Positions 29,046 through 37,611 of a stretch of DNA of 64,000 nucleotides are shown here, piece after piece. The translations under genes and the position numbers were made by a program. The stretch covers positions 17,706-81,705 of the forward strand of contig NZ_JAFHKK010000009.1 of the NCBI RefSeq assembly GCF_016937535.1, given 5' to 3'. Each line of letters begins with the position of its first letter. Position 1 is the first letter of the stretch. Under the pieces are notes generated by a model. The model saw only the letters and a list, made by a program, of their open reading frames with translations, was not told the DNA's origin and made no database searches. Origin of the DNA: Sulfurospirillum tamanense. Its GTDB lineage: Bacteria; Campylobacterota; Campylobacteria; Campylobacterales; Campylobacteraceae.

Positions 29046-29297
29046 CTACAAGTCGCTGAGGTTTACTTTGCGTGGCATAAATACCTCATCCCTTCTCTCT
29101 CCCACTTCTTTCAGAAGAAGATAATCATCAAGCATTTCCATCATTTTTTCATAAGTTTTAGAAGGCACCAAGTAGGCACTTGCCACGTTGTGGTTCAAAA
29201 TCGCCACGACTTCATCACCCGCCTGCTCTAAAACTTGCGTGGGAGATTTTTTGAGTTCTGTGATGCTTGCGGTAAAACGAGACAAAATAGGTTGCAT
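29046..29297 (-). CDS. Orphan Phd/StbD-type antitoxin
   Basis: An 83-residue antitoxin-like protein. The N-terminal Phd/YefM fold (ILSRFTASITELKKSPTQVL, then VVAILNHNVASAYLVPSKTYE) binds operator DNA; the C-terminal tail (DDYLLLKEVGERRDEV) is the part that would wrap a RelE/StbE toxin. No toxin gene follows: only 88 nt separate it from hemJ. I start at ATG 29297 (MQPILSRF), where family alignment begins, not at the longer 29348 frame. It either lost its toxin or regulates a distant one. Confidence 0.78.
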   Translation of the reverse strand: MQPILSRFTASITELKKSPTQVLEQAGDEVVAILNHNVASAYLVPSKTYEKMMEMLDDYLLLKEVGERRDEVFMPRKVNLSDL

Positions 29298-29405
29298 TTT
29301 AAATACCTTTTTTAGTGCTCGCCCCAAAGATGGTTTTATTGCTGGCAAAGACGCATATAGAATATTTTCATAATTATCTAGTTGTGCTAATTGGCAAAAA
29401 ATGAA

Positions 29406-29945
29406 CTATAAACAATTCAAGACTTGCTTTGTCTTTTTCTGAAACTGTTTCGTAAAAAACGCGACATTGTTGGTAAAAACTTCCTTTACAATATTTTGCT
29501 CTTTATATTGTTTTAAATCAAATTGTATAGCACCTTTTGCCACGCCACATTTATATCTATCCCTAGGTTCAACACAGTCTTTGTAACATACGCAGTAAAT
29601 AAAATTGTAATTGTTTTTTTGTATATTTAAAGTACTCAAGAGTCCATCTAATTCTCTTTTGCCTTCTTCTAATTTTTCTTTAATTTCAGTATTGCCTATA
29701 TCGGATGGTTTTTGATTCTTAAATTCAATGCAATAAATGTCACTGTCCTTGACATAAAGCGCATCAAAGGATTTTGGTCGCATGTTCGAATTAGGGTATT
29801 TTTCCTCAATAATCCTATCATAATCAATAACTTCTTGACGCTCGTCAGCACACAAAGAAATACTATGAGCATCATCAAAGCTCGTTTTCCTAAAAGTGCT
29901 CTGAAATGAAGAGTAACTTCGAATAAATACGCTAATATCAGCCAT
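29406..29945 (-). CDS. PD-(D/E)XK nuclease-like partner of ATPase
   Basis: A 179-residue protein of no family I can name. The segment DRIIEEKYPNSNMRPKSFDALYV followed by DIYCIEFKNQ has the Glu ... Asp ... E-x-K pattern of a PD-(D/E)XK nuclease core (here as EEKYPNSNMRPKSFDALY and CIEFKN). The C-terminal half is basic and contains four Cys (YCVCYKDCVEPRDRYKCGV) that could bind metal. The start, ATG 29945, overlaps the ATPase stop by 8 nt (ATGGCTGA), so both are made together. AT-rich, without iterated palindromes. Together the pair resembles ATPase-plus-nuclease anti-phage systems; function is inferred. Confidence 0.6.
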   Translation of the reverse strand: MADISVFIRSYSSFQSTFRKTSFDDAHSISLCADERQEVIDYDRIIEEKYPNSNMRPKSFDALYVKDSDIYCIEFKNQKPSDIGNTEIKEKLEEGKRELDGLLSTLNIQKNNYNFIYCVCYKDCVEPRDRYKCGVAKGAIQFDLKQYKEQNIVKEVFTNNVAFFTKQFQKKTKQVLNCL

Positions 29946-30969
29946 GTAACAAATTCTCACTATCCATTTCATCAAATGTATCAAAAGGTTCAGAAAGTTT
30001 TTTAAAAATCTCAGAGAGTGTTTGACTATTGCTTTCATCAACCTGTTTAATTTTCCCATCTTGGGCAATATAAAAATTTGAATCAATTTTTTCTAATTCG
30101 CCGTATCTTTGTAGGGCCTCTACCATATAAGGACTGTGAGAATTGACCAAAACTTTTACTTTATTTTTTACCAAGCCAACAATGACTCTAGCCATAGCGA
30201 GTTGCCATTTTGGGTGCAAGTGAACTTCTGGCTCATCCAAGATAAGGCACACTTTTGGATTCAGAAAACGATTTTCATTTAGCAACTGCAATAGGCCAAA
30301 AGATTTAATACCAAAAGCTGTATTAGCCATTTCCATTTTTAGGGCTTTAGCGACAAAGTATTTATAAAAAAAGAACTTCCCGCCTTCTAATTTAAATTCT
30401 CCGCCTATAGTTTTTTGAATTTCTTCTTGGATTTTTCTTTGTTTTTTAACTCTGGGATAGGGGTTTGGTTTGGAAATTTTATCAAATAAATCCCATATCA
30501 CATAAGGATAAGTTATATCAAAATCAAGCGCATAATCAAATTTTTGCCTTTCTTTCATTTTCCCAATGCTATTAAAAAAATCGACCATATCAAAAACGAT
30601 AGGAGATTGAACAATCGTTGCATCAAAAAAACGCTTTCCTTCATTCTTTCCTCTTCTAAATTCTTTTACAAAATTTTTATCGACAATATGAGCATAGGCT
30701 ACCTCTTTTTGATGGTCGTCCACTAAGGAAATTGTTCCATCAAGGGAAACATTACCATCAAAAACCAAATTAAGCCTTGTTGCAAGTATCTCTTTTTCTT
30801 TTTGTTGTAGGTTTTTATTACGTGCAATGTTGTCGGATTTGACAAGGCAAAACAAAGCCTTACCCAATGTACTTTTCCCTGTATCATTTTCACCCGCTAT
30901 AACAGTAAGTCCGTTTATTTTAACACTTGCTTCTTCTACTAGTCCAATATTTCTAAGCTGAAGTTTCAT
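29938..30969 (-). CDS. AAA/ABC-type ATPase, defence-system-like
   Basis: A 343-residue ATPase of the OLD/AAA_21-like group without a TOPRIM domain. Walker A is VIAGENDTGKSTLGKALF near residue 25, the signature-like GIKSFGLLQLL near 225, Walker B VCLILDEPEVHLHPKWQLA near 245 and the H-loop LVNSHSPYM near 280. The middle region (residues 60-215) is variable and helical. Start is ATG 30969, eight codons inside the longest frame, with AAAGGCAAAG upstream. It lies 31 nt after the Fe-S reductase gene on the same strand and is coupled to the nuclease-like gene. The AT-rich composition contrasts with its neighbours. Confidence 0.75.
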   Translation of the reverse strand: MKLQLRNIGLVEEASVKINGLTVIAGENDTGKSTLGKALFCLVKSDNIARNKNLQQKEKEILATRLNLVFDGNVSLDGTISLVDDHQKEVAYAHIVDKNFVKEFRRGKNEGKRFFDATIVQSPIVFDMVDFFNSIGKMKERQKFDYALDFDITYPYVIWDLFDKISKPNPYPRVKKQRKIQEEIQKTIGGEFKLEGGKFFFYKYFVAKALKMEMANTAFGIKSFGLLQLLNENRFLNPKVCLILDEPEVHLHPKWQLAMARVIVGLVKNKVKVLVNSHSPYMVEALQRYGELEKIDSNFYIAQDGKIKQVDESNSQTLSEIFKKLSEPFDTFDEMDSENLLHG

Positions 30970-31000
30970 TTCTTTGCCTTTTTTACTAAACAATTGTTAA

Positions 31001-32287
31001 TCATAACACATTTGTCGACTTCACATTCTCTTCCCTAAGTGCGCTAGCGATGAGTTCGATGGGGTTTTTGAAGACCACGTCGGACTTGGCATGGTAAAGA
31101 GCGTCGCCTAGTTGCATGCGACACGCACTGCATTCTGCGCTTACGACCTTGGCGCCTGTGGCGTTTATCATGGTGGCTTTGGGCTCGCCTGCGGCTTTGG
31201 CGAAGCGGTAGTTTTCTAACTGCATGGTCACGCCGCCAAATCCACAGCAACGGTTGGGGTCGCTCATCTCGCGCATCACGAAGTTTTGGGCGATGAGCGC
31301 GCGGGGTTCTTTCCAAACCCCTTGCATTTTGCGGGCGTGGCAAGGGTCATGGTAGGTTACCACCTCGGAGCGTTTGGCTTTGCGCGCAAGCAGGTCTTTG
31401 AGGTTTGTTTTTTTCTCCAAATAATCCGTCGCCATGTAAATCATCGGGCGGATGGCCTCGGCTCTGGCTTTCCACTCGGGCTGGTCGTGGAAAAAGTGCA
31501 CGTAGTCTTCTTTGATCATGGCGCTACAGGTGGCTTCGGGGATGATGATGGCCTCTAGCGTCTCTTTGAAACTCTCGATGTATTCGATGTTAAACTTCCC
31601 AAGGGCGTCCACACTGGCAAAATCCCCCGTAAAATACGAAGGTGCCCCACAGCATTTTTGCTGCTTGATGAGGTACACATCAATCTCCAACGCCTTCAAT
31701 ATCTCTAGTAGTGCCTTGCCGATGTCCGTGTACATGTAGTTGGCCAAACAGCCGATAAACACGCCTACTTTGCCCTTACCACCGTTGATGATGACTTCAG
31801 GATGAGAGTTTAAAAAGCTTTTTTTCGCCAAACTTGGAAGCAAACGGTCGAGTTTCACGATGGGGAAGTCGCGCAAACTCATGGAGCGTTTTTCGGGGTG
31901 GAGTTTGAACCCGCACGTTTGAAACACATACCCAAACCTCGCCAAGATGTCCATGATACCCCGATTGCGCAAGAGGAAAAACGCCAAGCGTTTGTACCAC
32001 GCAATGCCGTATTTTTGGGCGATGTCGTAGCGGGCTTGCTCGATGACCATGTCCACTTTGAGGCTATTGGGACACACATCCACGCAGTTGGTGCACAAAA
32101 AACAGCTCTCAAAAATCTTCTTGGCCGTGCGGTCAAGCTCTAGTTTTCCTTTTTGATACGCGCCCAAAAGATGCAAAAACCCTCTAGGACTGGTGGTTTC
32201 GTCGGGGTTGACTTGGTGGATGGTACACACAGGGATACACTTGCCGCATTTCACGCACGCATCTGAGGTGACATTAAAAGCAAACAT
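31001..32287 (-). CDS. GlpC/HdrB-like Fe-S oxidoreductase
   Basis: A 428-residue soluble electron-transfer protein. Two [4Fe-4S] ferredoxin motifs lie at the N-terminus (CVKCGKCIPVC and CFLCTNCVDVCP). Two CCG domains follow, with KQQKCCGAPSYF near residue 215 and the second around PNRCCGFGGVTM near 345, plus YHDPCHARKM. Relatives include GlpC, LutA-like and heterodisulfide-reductase-like subunits that pass electrons to quinones or other carriers. No dehydrogenase partner is adjacent. Its start lies 2 nt after the hemN stop, so it is transcribed with hemN; a similar pairing is common in Campylobacterota. Confidence 0.85.
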   Translation of the reverse strand: MFAFNVTSDACVKCGKCIPVCTIHQVNPDETTSPRGFLHLLGAYQKGKLELDRTAKKIFESCFLCTNCVDVCPNSLKVDMVIEQARYDIAQKYGIAWYKRLAFFLLRNRGIMDILARFGYVFQTCGFKLHPEKRSMSLRDFPIVKLDRLLPSLAKKSFLNSHPEVIINGGKGKVGVFIGCLANYMYTDIGKALLEILKALEIDVYLIKQQKCCGAPSYFTGDFASVDALGKFNIEYIESFKETLEAIIIPEATCSAMIKEDYVHFFHDQPEWKARAEAIRPMIYMATDYLEKKTNLKDLLARKAKRSEVVTYHDPCHARKMQGVWKEPRALIAQNFVMREMSDPNRCCGFGGVTMQLENYRFAKAAGEPKATMINATGAKVVSAECSACRMQLGDALYHAKSDVVFKNPIELIASALREENVKSTNVL

Positions 32288-32289
32288 GG

Positions 32290-33657
32290 TTACACCGTCT
32301 TACTAAAGCGACGTTGGGATTCAGGAATCTTCCCAAGGTACGCATCAAAAGGCATACAGATATTGCGGATGAGCATGGTGCCCGTGGGGCTTACATGTAA
32401 GGCTTCTTTGCTCACGCTCACAAGTCCTGCGTCCACAAACTCTTGCAAGGCTTCAATGGCGTCTTTAAAGTACGCAAAAAAATCGATGCCAAAGCGCGTT
32501 TCGATGGCCGTGATATTCAGCTTAAAATTGCTCATCATCTCCATGATGACCGCCTTGCGAAGCACGTCATCCTCACTCAACACGAGTCCTCGGTGCACAG
32601 GCAATTGCCCCGCGTCAAGGGCGGCTTCGTAGGCTTTCATGTCCTTGAAGTTTTGCACGTAGTGGCGCTCGCCTTCCCCGATGCTCGTAAGCCCCACGCC
32701 GACCAAATCCGCGCCACCTTTGGTGGTGTAGCCTTGGAAATTGCGGTGCAATTCGCCTTTTTCGATGGCCTTAAAAAGCTCATCTTCAGGCTTAGCAAAG
32801 TGGTCCATGCCTATCATCTTGTAGCCGTTGCGTTGCAAAAAGTCAATGGTGTACTGCAAGATGGCCAGTTTCACACTGGGGTGCGGTAAGGTGGTTTCGT
32901 CGAACTTGCGCATGGTTTTTTTCATCCACGGCACATGGGCGTAGTTAAAGATAGCAAAGCGGTCAGGACTGAGCGTCAGGGCGAGCTCTAGGGTCTCTTT
33001 AAAGGTCTCTAGGGTTTGGTAAGGAAGCCCGTAAATGAGGTCCATGTTTACCGAAGTGATGCCCGCAGCCCGTGCCAAATCCACCGCGCGTTTGGTCACT
33101 TCGTAAGGCTGAATGCGGTGAATCTCTTTTTGCACCACCGCGTTAAAATCTTGCACCCCGTAACTCACGCGGTTAAATCCGTTACCCACCAGTACGTCTA
33201 ATTGTTCGCTGGTTAAAAAGCGCGGGTCTATCTCACAGCTCACCTCCGCCTCAGGGTCAAAGTGTGGGAAAAAACGGCGGATAAGCGCGATGATGCGCCC
33301 CAGTTGCTCGGCGTTAAAATAGGTCGGCGTACCGCCCCCAAAGTGCAGTTGCAACACTTGACGTGACATGTCCAAATGTTCACTTAAAAGGGTTAGCTCT
33401 TTTTCAAGGTAACCGATGTAGCGCTCTTTTTTCTCCTCTTTGCTCGTAAACTCCACGTTACAGCCGCAAAAATAGCAAGCACTCCGACAAAAGGGCAAGT
33501 GAAAATACAACGAGAGTTTTTTAGAACGATCCTGCGCTTGTAAAATACCCTCGTAGTCTTTACATGTAAAGCCCTCGTGAAACTCTGGCGCTGTGGGGTA
33601 GCTCGTGTAGCGCGGCCCCGGTCTTGAATACTTGGTAAAGGTGTCAAAATCAATCAT
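32290..33657 (-). CDS. hemN: Oxygen-independent coproporphyrinogen III oxidase
   Basis: A radical-SAM enzyme that decarboxylates coproporphyrinogen III to protoporphyrinogen IX under anoxic conditions. The cluster motif is FCRSACYFCGC (CxxxCxxC) near residue 60, followed by LHFGGGTPTYF, the SAM-binding GGTP and VSYGVQDF. The 455-residue length and N-terminal RPGPRYTSYPTAPEF fit true HemN rather than HemW. Two iterated palindrome copies are translated in frame, as GFTCKDYEG near residue 30 and ALHVSPTG near 420. It overlaps the UPF0763 gene by 4 nt. Confidence 0.96.
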   Translation of the reverse strand: MIDFDTFTKYSRPGPRYTSYPTAPEFHEGFTCKDYEGILQAQDRSKKLSLYFHLPFCRSACYFCGCNVEFTSKEEKKERYIGYLEKELTLLSEHLDMSRQVLQLHFGGGTPTYFNAEQLGRIIALIRRFFPHFDPEAEVSCEIDPRFLTSEQLDVLVGNGFNRVSYGVQDFNAVVQKEIHRIQPYEVTKRAVDLARAAGITSVNMDLIYGLPYQTLETFKETLELALTLSPDRFAIFNYAHVPWMKKTMRKFDETTLPHPSVKLAILQYTIDFLQRNGYKMIGMDHFAKPEDELFKAIEKGELHRNFQGYTTKGGADLVGVGLTSIGEGERHYVQNFKDMKAYEAALDAGQLPVHRGLVLSEDDVLRKAVIMEMMSNFKLNITAIETRFGIDFFAYFKDAIEALQEFVDAGLVSVSKEALHVSPTGTMLIRNICMPFDAYLGKIPESQRRFSKTV

Positions 33658-34148
33658 GCGTGGCCTTGGCTAGCGTTCATAAAATCTTTTAGGTTTACAA
33701 ACAAACTGGGGTGTTGTTTTTTGATATTTCCCACCAGTCTGTCGAGGTCTACGTTAATGGCCTTGGTGTCTTTAGACTGACTTGCAAGGGCGCGAATCTC
33801 ATCCATCGCCACCGTCCACACGTCGTGAAAATCCACAGGGATGTGTTGCCAAATGGTCTTTTCAAGCTTGAGGTTAAAGTTTTCTTGCTGGGTGCGGCGC
33901 AAGCCTTCCACCATCCGTGTCAACGACTCGATAGACACAAGGGTGTAGAGCTTTTGCTTGTTATCGATGGCAAACCACGGCTCCGCCCCCTCCCAACTGC
34001 CGCTTTTGAGCTTCAGGGTTTTTTGGTTTGGGTCATCGGTCTCTACAATCTCAAATACCGTTTTTTCGCCATTACCGTCCATGCCGATGCGTTTGGCGAT
34101 GGCTTCGATGGCTTCATGCAAGGGAAGGTTTTTCTTTGTTTCACTCAT
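33654..34148 (-). CDS. UPF0763 (DUF2603) family protein
   Basis: A 164-residue protein of the UPF0763 family, which is essentially confined to Campylobacterota and so supports the taxonomic call. Conserved-looking features are KSGSWEGAEPWFAIDNKQKLYTL (KSGSWEGAEPWF) and KLEKTIWQHIPVDFHDVWTVAMDEI (IWQHIPVDFHDVW). No signal peptide or membrane helix. Its function is not known. It sits between argF (3 nt gap) and hemN (4 nt overlap), so it belongs to an argF-UPF0763-hemN-FeS transcript. Confidence 0.88.
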   Translation of the reverse strand: MSETKKNLPLHEAIEAIAKRIGMDGNGEKTVFEIVETDDPNQKTLKLKSGSWEGAEPWFAIDNKQKLYTLVSIESLTRMVEGLRRTQQENFNLKLEKTIWQHIPVDFHDVWTVAMDEIRALASQSKDTKAINVDLDRLVGNIKKQHPSLFVNLKDFMNASQGHA

Positions 34149-34151
34149 GGA

Positions 34152-35078
34152 TTACTCCTTTTTCTGGCGATCCAACCACACCATGATGCCCTTTTGGGCA
34201 TGCAAGCGGTTTTCCGCCTCATCAAAAATCTCATCAGCGTGGGCTTCAAACACCGCTTCGCTTACCTCATAGTCGCGGTACGCGGGCAAGCAGTGCAAGA
34301 ACATCGCGCCCGCTTTGGCACGCGCCATCATCGCATCATCGACCATGAACCCTTGGAAATCCCGCAAGCGTTTCTCTTTTTCGGCTTCTTGCCCCATGGA
34401 AACCCACGTGTCTGTGGTCACCACATCCGCGCCTTCTACGGCTTTGTTGGGGTCATTCATCAGCTCAATCACCGCGCCACTTTGGGCTGCAAAGACTAGC
34501 GCATCTTGGGTGACTTGGGCATCAGGTTCGTAGCCCTTAGGGGTAGCCACACGCAGGGTAAAGCCCAGCTTGGAAGCGAGCATCATCCACGAATGGACGA
34601 TGTTGTTGCCATCTCCTACGTACGCGACCACGGGGTTTTCTACCCTAGAGTACTCTTGCATGGTGAGGTAATCTGCCATGATTTGCACAGGATGGTACAT
34701 GTCGCTAAGGCCGCTAATGACAGGGGCGTTAGAGTAGCGCGCAAACTCTTCAAGGGTGCTTTGAGAAAAGGTACGAATCATCACCAAGTCGACCATGCGC
34801 CCGATGACGCGCGCCGTGTCTTTCATGGGTTCCCCGCGTCCAAGTTGCAAGTCATTGGCCGAGAGAAAGAGTCCCTTGCCTCCAAGTTGGTGGATGCCCA
34901 CTTCAAAACTCACACGGGTTCGTGTGGAGCTTTTTTCAAAAATCATCCCCAAAACCTGCCCGTTAAGATAAGGCTCATGGTGGCCTGCCTTGGTTTGGGC
35001 TTTAATCTCTTCCGCGAGACTTAACATCTCTAAAATTTCGTCTTTGGTAAAATCTTTTAACGTCAAAAAATGTCTCAT
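34152..35078 (-). CDS. argF: Ornithine carbamoyltransferase
   Basis: ArgF condenses ornithine and carbamoyl phosphate to citrulline in arginine synthesis. The 308-residue protein has the carbamoyl-phosphate loop [11 protein letters not shown] near residue 49, [14 protein letters not shown] near 150, the ornithine-binding DTWVSMGQE and the [11 protein letters not shown] motif with the catalytic Cys near 263. Length is normal. The ribosome site AAGGA is part of the iterated palindrome at 35088. It starts 22 nt after the hemB stop, so the two are probably co-transcribed. Confidence 0.97.
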   Translation of the reverse strand: MRHFLTLKDFTKDEILEMLSLAEEIKAQTKAGHHEPYLNGQVLGMIFEKSSTRTRVSFEVGIHQLGGKGLFLSANDLQLGRGEPMKDTARVIGRMVDLVMIRTFSQSTLEEFARYSNAPVISGLSDMYHPVQIMADYLTMQEYSRVENPVVAYVGDGNNIVHSWMMLASKLGFTLRVATPKGYEPDAQVTQDALVFAAQSGAVIELMNDPNKAVEGADVVTTDTWVSMGQEAEKEKRLRDFQGFMVDDAMMARAKAGAMFLHCLPAYRDYEVSEAVFEAHADEIFDEAENRLHAQKGIMVWLDRQKKE

Positions 35079-35087
35079 GGTTTATCC

Positions 35088-35097
35088 TTACATGTAA
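35088..35097. repeat. Iterated palindrome copy, Shine-Dalgarno type
   Basis: TTACATGTAA ends 9 nt before the argF ATG at 35078 on the minus strand and runs on as AAGGAT. Confidence 0.88.
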
Positions 35098-35100
35098 AGG

Positions 35101-36072
35101 TTATGGGCGCAACAATGCCGCTACTTCTTTGGCGTGGTAGGTGATAATCATGTCTGCTCCCGCGCGCTTGAAACCCAGCATGGTCTCCATCATCACACGG
35201 TCGTAGTCGATGACCCCTGCTTTGGCCGCGGCTTTGAGCATGGCGTATTCGCCACTGACATTATACACGCACAGAGGCAACGACGTGGCGTTTTTCACTT
35301 CGCGAATGATGTCAAGGTACGCTAGTGCGGGCTTGACCATGAGCACATCCGCCCCTTGTAGCTCATCTTCCACCGACTCGGCCACCGCTTCACGGCGGTT
35401 CGCAGGGTCCATCTGATAACTGCGACGATCCCCAAAACTAGGCGCAGACTCGGCCACGTCGCGAAACGGCCCGTAGTAGGCACTGGCAAATTTGGTCGAG
35501 TAACTCATGAGCGGTAAGTTCTCAAACCCTGCCCCATCAAGGGCATCGCGCAGCATGGCAATGGTGCCGTCCATCATCCCGCTAGGGGCGAGCATGTCCA
35601 CGCCAGCGCGGGCATGAATGAGGGCTTGCTGGGCTAAAATCTCCAAGGTCGCATCGTTGTCCACGCTCTCGCGCTTGACGTCCAAGATGCCGCAATGCCC
35701 GTGGTCGGTGTACTCGCAAAAGCACAAATCGGTGATAACAAACAACGACGGACACGCCGCCTTGATAGCGCGCACTGCCTTGGCCATGATGCCATGTTCG
35801 CACAGCGCGTCGCTCCCGATGCTGTCTTTGGTGCTAGGAATCCCAAAGAGCATAATGCTTTTAATGCCAAGGGCTTCAAGCCCCTTGCACTCTTCTAGCA
35901 CCACGTCTAGGCTCATCTGAAACACGCCGGGCATGGAAGCCACTTCGGTTTTAATGCCTTCGCCTTCGCGGACAAAAAGCGGGTAGATTAAATCATCGCA
36001 ACTTAGCTTTGTCTCTTGCACCATCGCACGTGAGGCTGGGTGGAGCCGTAAGCGCCTAAATCTTTTAAACAT
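35101..36072 (-). CDS. hemB: Delta-aminolevulinic acid dehydratase
   Basis: HemB joins two 5-aminolevulinate molecules into porphobilinogen. The 323-residue protein has the three-Cys zinc site [14 protein letters not shown] near residue 120, the first active-site Lys in [14 protein letters not shown] and the Schiff-base Lys in [14 protein letters not shown] near 245. I start at ATG 36072 ([18 protein letters not shown]), where HemB homology begins. The upstream part of the longer frame only translates a decayed iterated palindrome (TTACAAGTAA at 36131). Divergent from ribA. Confidence 0.96.
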   Translation of the reverse strand: MFKRFRRLRLHPASRAMVQETKLSCDDLIYPLFVREGEGIKTEVASMPGVFQMSLDVVLEECKGLEALGIKSIMLFGIPSTKDSIGSDALCEHGIMAKAVRAIKAACPSLFVITDLCFCEYTDHGHCGILDVKRESVDNDATLEILAQQALIHARAGVDMLAPSGMMDGTIAMLRDALDGAGFENLPLMSYSTKFASAYYGPFRDVAESAPSFGDRRSYQMDPANRREAVAESVEDELQGADVLMVKPALAYLDIIREVKNATSLPLCVYNVSGEYAMLKAAAKAGVIDYDRVMMETMLGFKRAGADMIITYHAKEVAALLRP

Positions 36073-36190
36073 ACTCTGTCCTTTGGTTTGATACAATGCG
36101 CCATTTGCAACACGGTTGCACGTTAGGCCTTTACAAGTAAAGCGCAAAAATGAAAAAGTATTAGTCTAGCACACAGGGAGTTAATAAAAG

Positions 36191-36754
36191 ATGAATATTG
36201 AGATTTCCGAAGTTGCCAATCTCCCCTCACGTTTTGGCACCTTTAAAATTCAAACCTTCAAAGAAGGCCCTAAAGAACATCTTGTCATTTTCAAAGAACC
36301 TTTAAGCGCTGAACCCGTGGTGCGCATTCACAGCGAATGCCTCACAGGAGATGCCATTGGGAGTTTAAAATGCGATTGCCGGGACCAACTTGAAGCTTCG
36401 TTAGCATGCATTGAAAAAGAAGGAGGGATGGTCATTTACCTGCGTCAAGAAGGGCGCAACATCGGCCTTTTAAACAAGGTCAACGCCTACGCCCTCCAAG
36501 ACAAGGGATTTGACACGGTAGAGGCTAACCACCAACTGGGCTTTGAGGCGGATGAGCGCACCTACGAAGTGGTGGAAACCATCCTAAAACACTTTAACAT
36601 CACAGCCATTCAACTGCTCACCAACAACCCTAAAAAGCTTCAAGGGCTGAAAAATATCACCATCACCAAGCGCCTACCCATCATCATCCTCTCCAACCCC
36701 CACAACAAGGGCTATTTGAAGGTCAAACAAGAACAGATGGGCCACTTGCTTTAG
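36191..36754 (+). CDS. ribA: GTP cyclohydrolase II
   Basis: RibA opens the imidazole ring of GTP in the first step of riboflavin synthesis. The 187-residue stand-alone enzyme has the zinc Cys set HSECLTGDAIGSLKCDCRDQ near residue 45 (Cys at ECL and KCDC), the catalytic YLRQEGRNIGLLNKV near 80 and the GTP-specific NNPKKLQGLK near 145. It lacks a fused RibB domain. ATG 36191 follows AGGGAG. Its 3' end overlaps that of the converging usp gene by 4 nt. Confidence 0.96.
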   Translation: MNIEISEVANLPSRFGTFKIQTFKEGPKEHLVIFKEPLSAEPVVRIHSECLTGDAIGSLKCDCRDQLEASLACIEKEGGMVIYLRQEGRNIGLLNKVNAYALQDKGFDTVEANHQLGFEADERTYEVVETILKHFNITAIQLLTNNPKKLQGLKNITITKRLPIIILSNPHNKGYLKVKQEQMGHLL

Positions 36755-37611
36755 CGCAAGAGCAATAAGGGCACGCCCGCTCTTGCAATCATCTTGGCCG
36801 TAAAACTGCCAAAGAGTTTATCGCGCAACCGGTTATGACTAAAAGCACCCATGGCGATAAGCTCCATGTTTTCTTTAGCCTGATACCCCAACAAACTCTC
36901 CACCGCTTCACCCTCAAGTGCCACAAAGTGCACTTTCCCTTCGACACCCGCCATTAAAGGCTTGGCGCTCTCTAGGGTCTCTTGAGCTTTTTTAATGCTA
37001 CTCTCCACACACACAATGTGCCGTTCCACGGCTTTGAGCAACGGGGTTTGGGCAACGGTTTCAAGGGCTTTTTTAGCACTTTTAGACCCATCATAAGCAA
37101 TCATCACTTTACGCGGTTCTTTAAAGGGCGCATTGACAAGCAAAATCGGTACATGTAAAGAGCGAATCACCTCTTCTACTTGCTCACCCACGACCCGTTC
37201 TTGCCCCTCGTGGTCTTGACCGCTGAGGCCTAAAATAAGCATGCGCGTTTGGGCTTCTAGGTCTTGAACGTTTTCATAGAGGCTTCCGTGGCGTTGCAAC
37301 GAGGCCACCTCAACACCTTCTTCAACGCCTTCCTTTAGGCGTTCAAGCATTTCTCTGCCAAAATCTATCATGACCTTGCTTTTGGCGCGCTCTTCTTCGA
37401 CGAGGGCGTCCAAAAGGTCATCACGCCCGCCCAGGGTGATGTTTCCTGAAAGGTCTGTATTTCCCCCTGTTTTTGGGTTTTCAATGGTGTTAAACAAGGT
37501 CAACGGAGTTTGGGTTGTTTTGGCAAACAGTACGCCAAAATCCCGTACGGCTTCGCTGTAAGTTGAGCCGTCTACGCAGGCTAAAATGGTTTGTTTAAAT
37601 GCTAGTGGCAT
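36751..37611 (-). CDS. Tandem universal stress protein
   Basis: A 286-residue protein with two UspA domains. The first (residues 1-155) has ILACVDGSTYSEAVRDFG but an atypical nucleotide loop (LGLSGQDHEGQERVVGEQVEEV region). The second (165-286) has KVMIAYDGSKSAKKALE and the full ATP-binding G-x2-H-x9-G-x-S/T pattern in GAFSHNRLRDKLFGSFTAKM. Such tandem Usp proteins bind ATP and are induced by stress or starvation. The start overlaps the stop of the SulP transporter gene by one base, so it is co-expressed with the anion transporter, as is often seen. Confidence 0.9.
   Translation of the reverse strand: MPLAFKQTILACVDGSTYSEAVRDFGVLFAKTTQTPLTLFNTIENPKTGGNTDLSGNITLGGRDDLLDALVEEERAKSKVMIDFGREMLERLKEGVEEGVEVASLQRHGSLYENVQDLEAQTRMLILGLSGQDHEGQERVVGEQVEEVIRSLHVPILLVNAPFKEPRKVMIAYDGSKSAKKALETVAQTPLLKAVERHIVCVESSIKKAQETLESAKPLMAGVEGKVHFVALEGEAVESLLGYQAKENMELIAMGAFSHNRLRDKLFGSFTAKMIARAGVPLLLLR

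Noticed and set aside
31727..31736. Another copy of the iterated palindrome at GTACATGTAG
   Set aside because: Only the central eight bases match and the flanks do not fit; counted neither as exact nor as a near copy.
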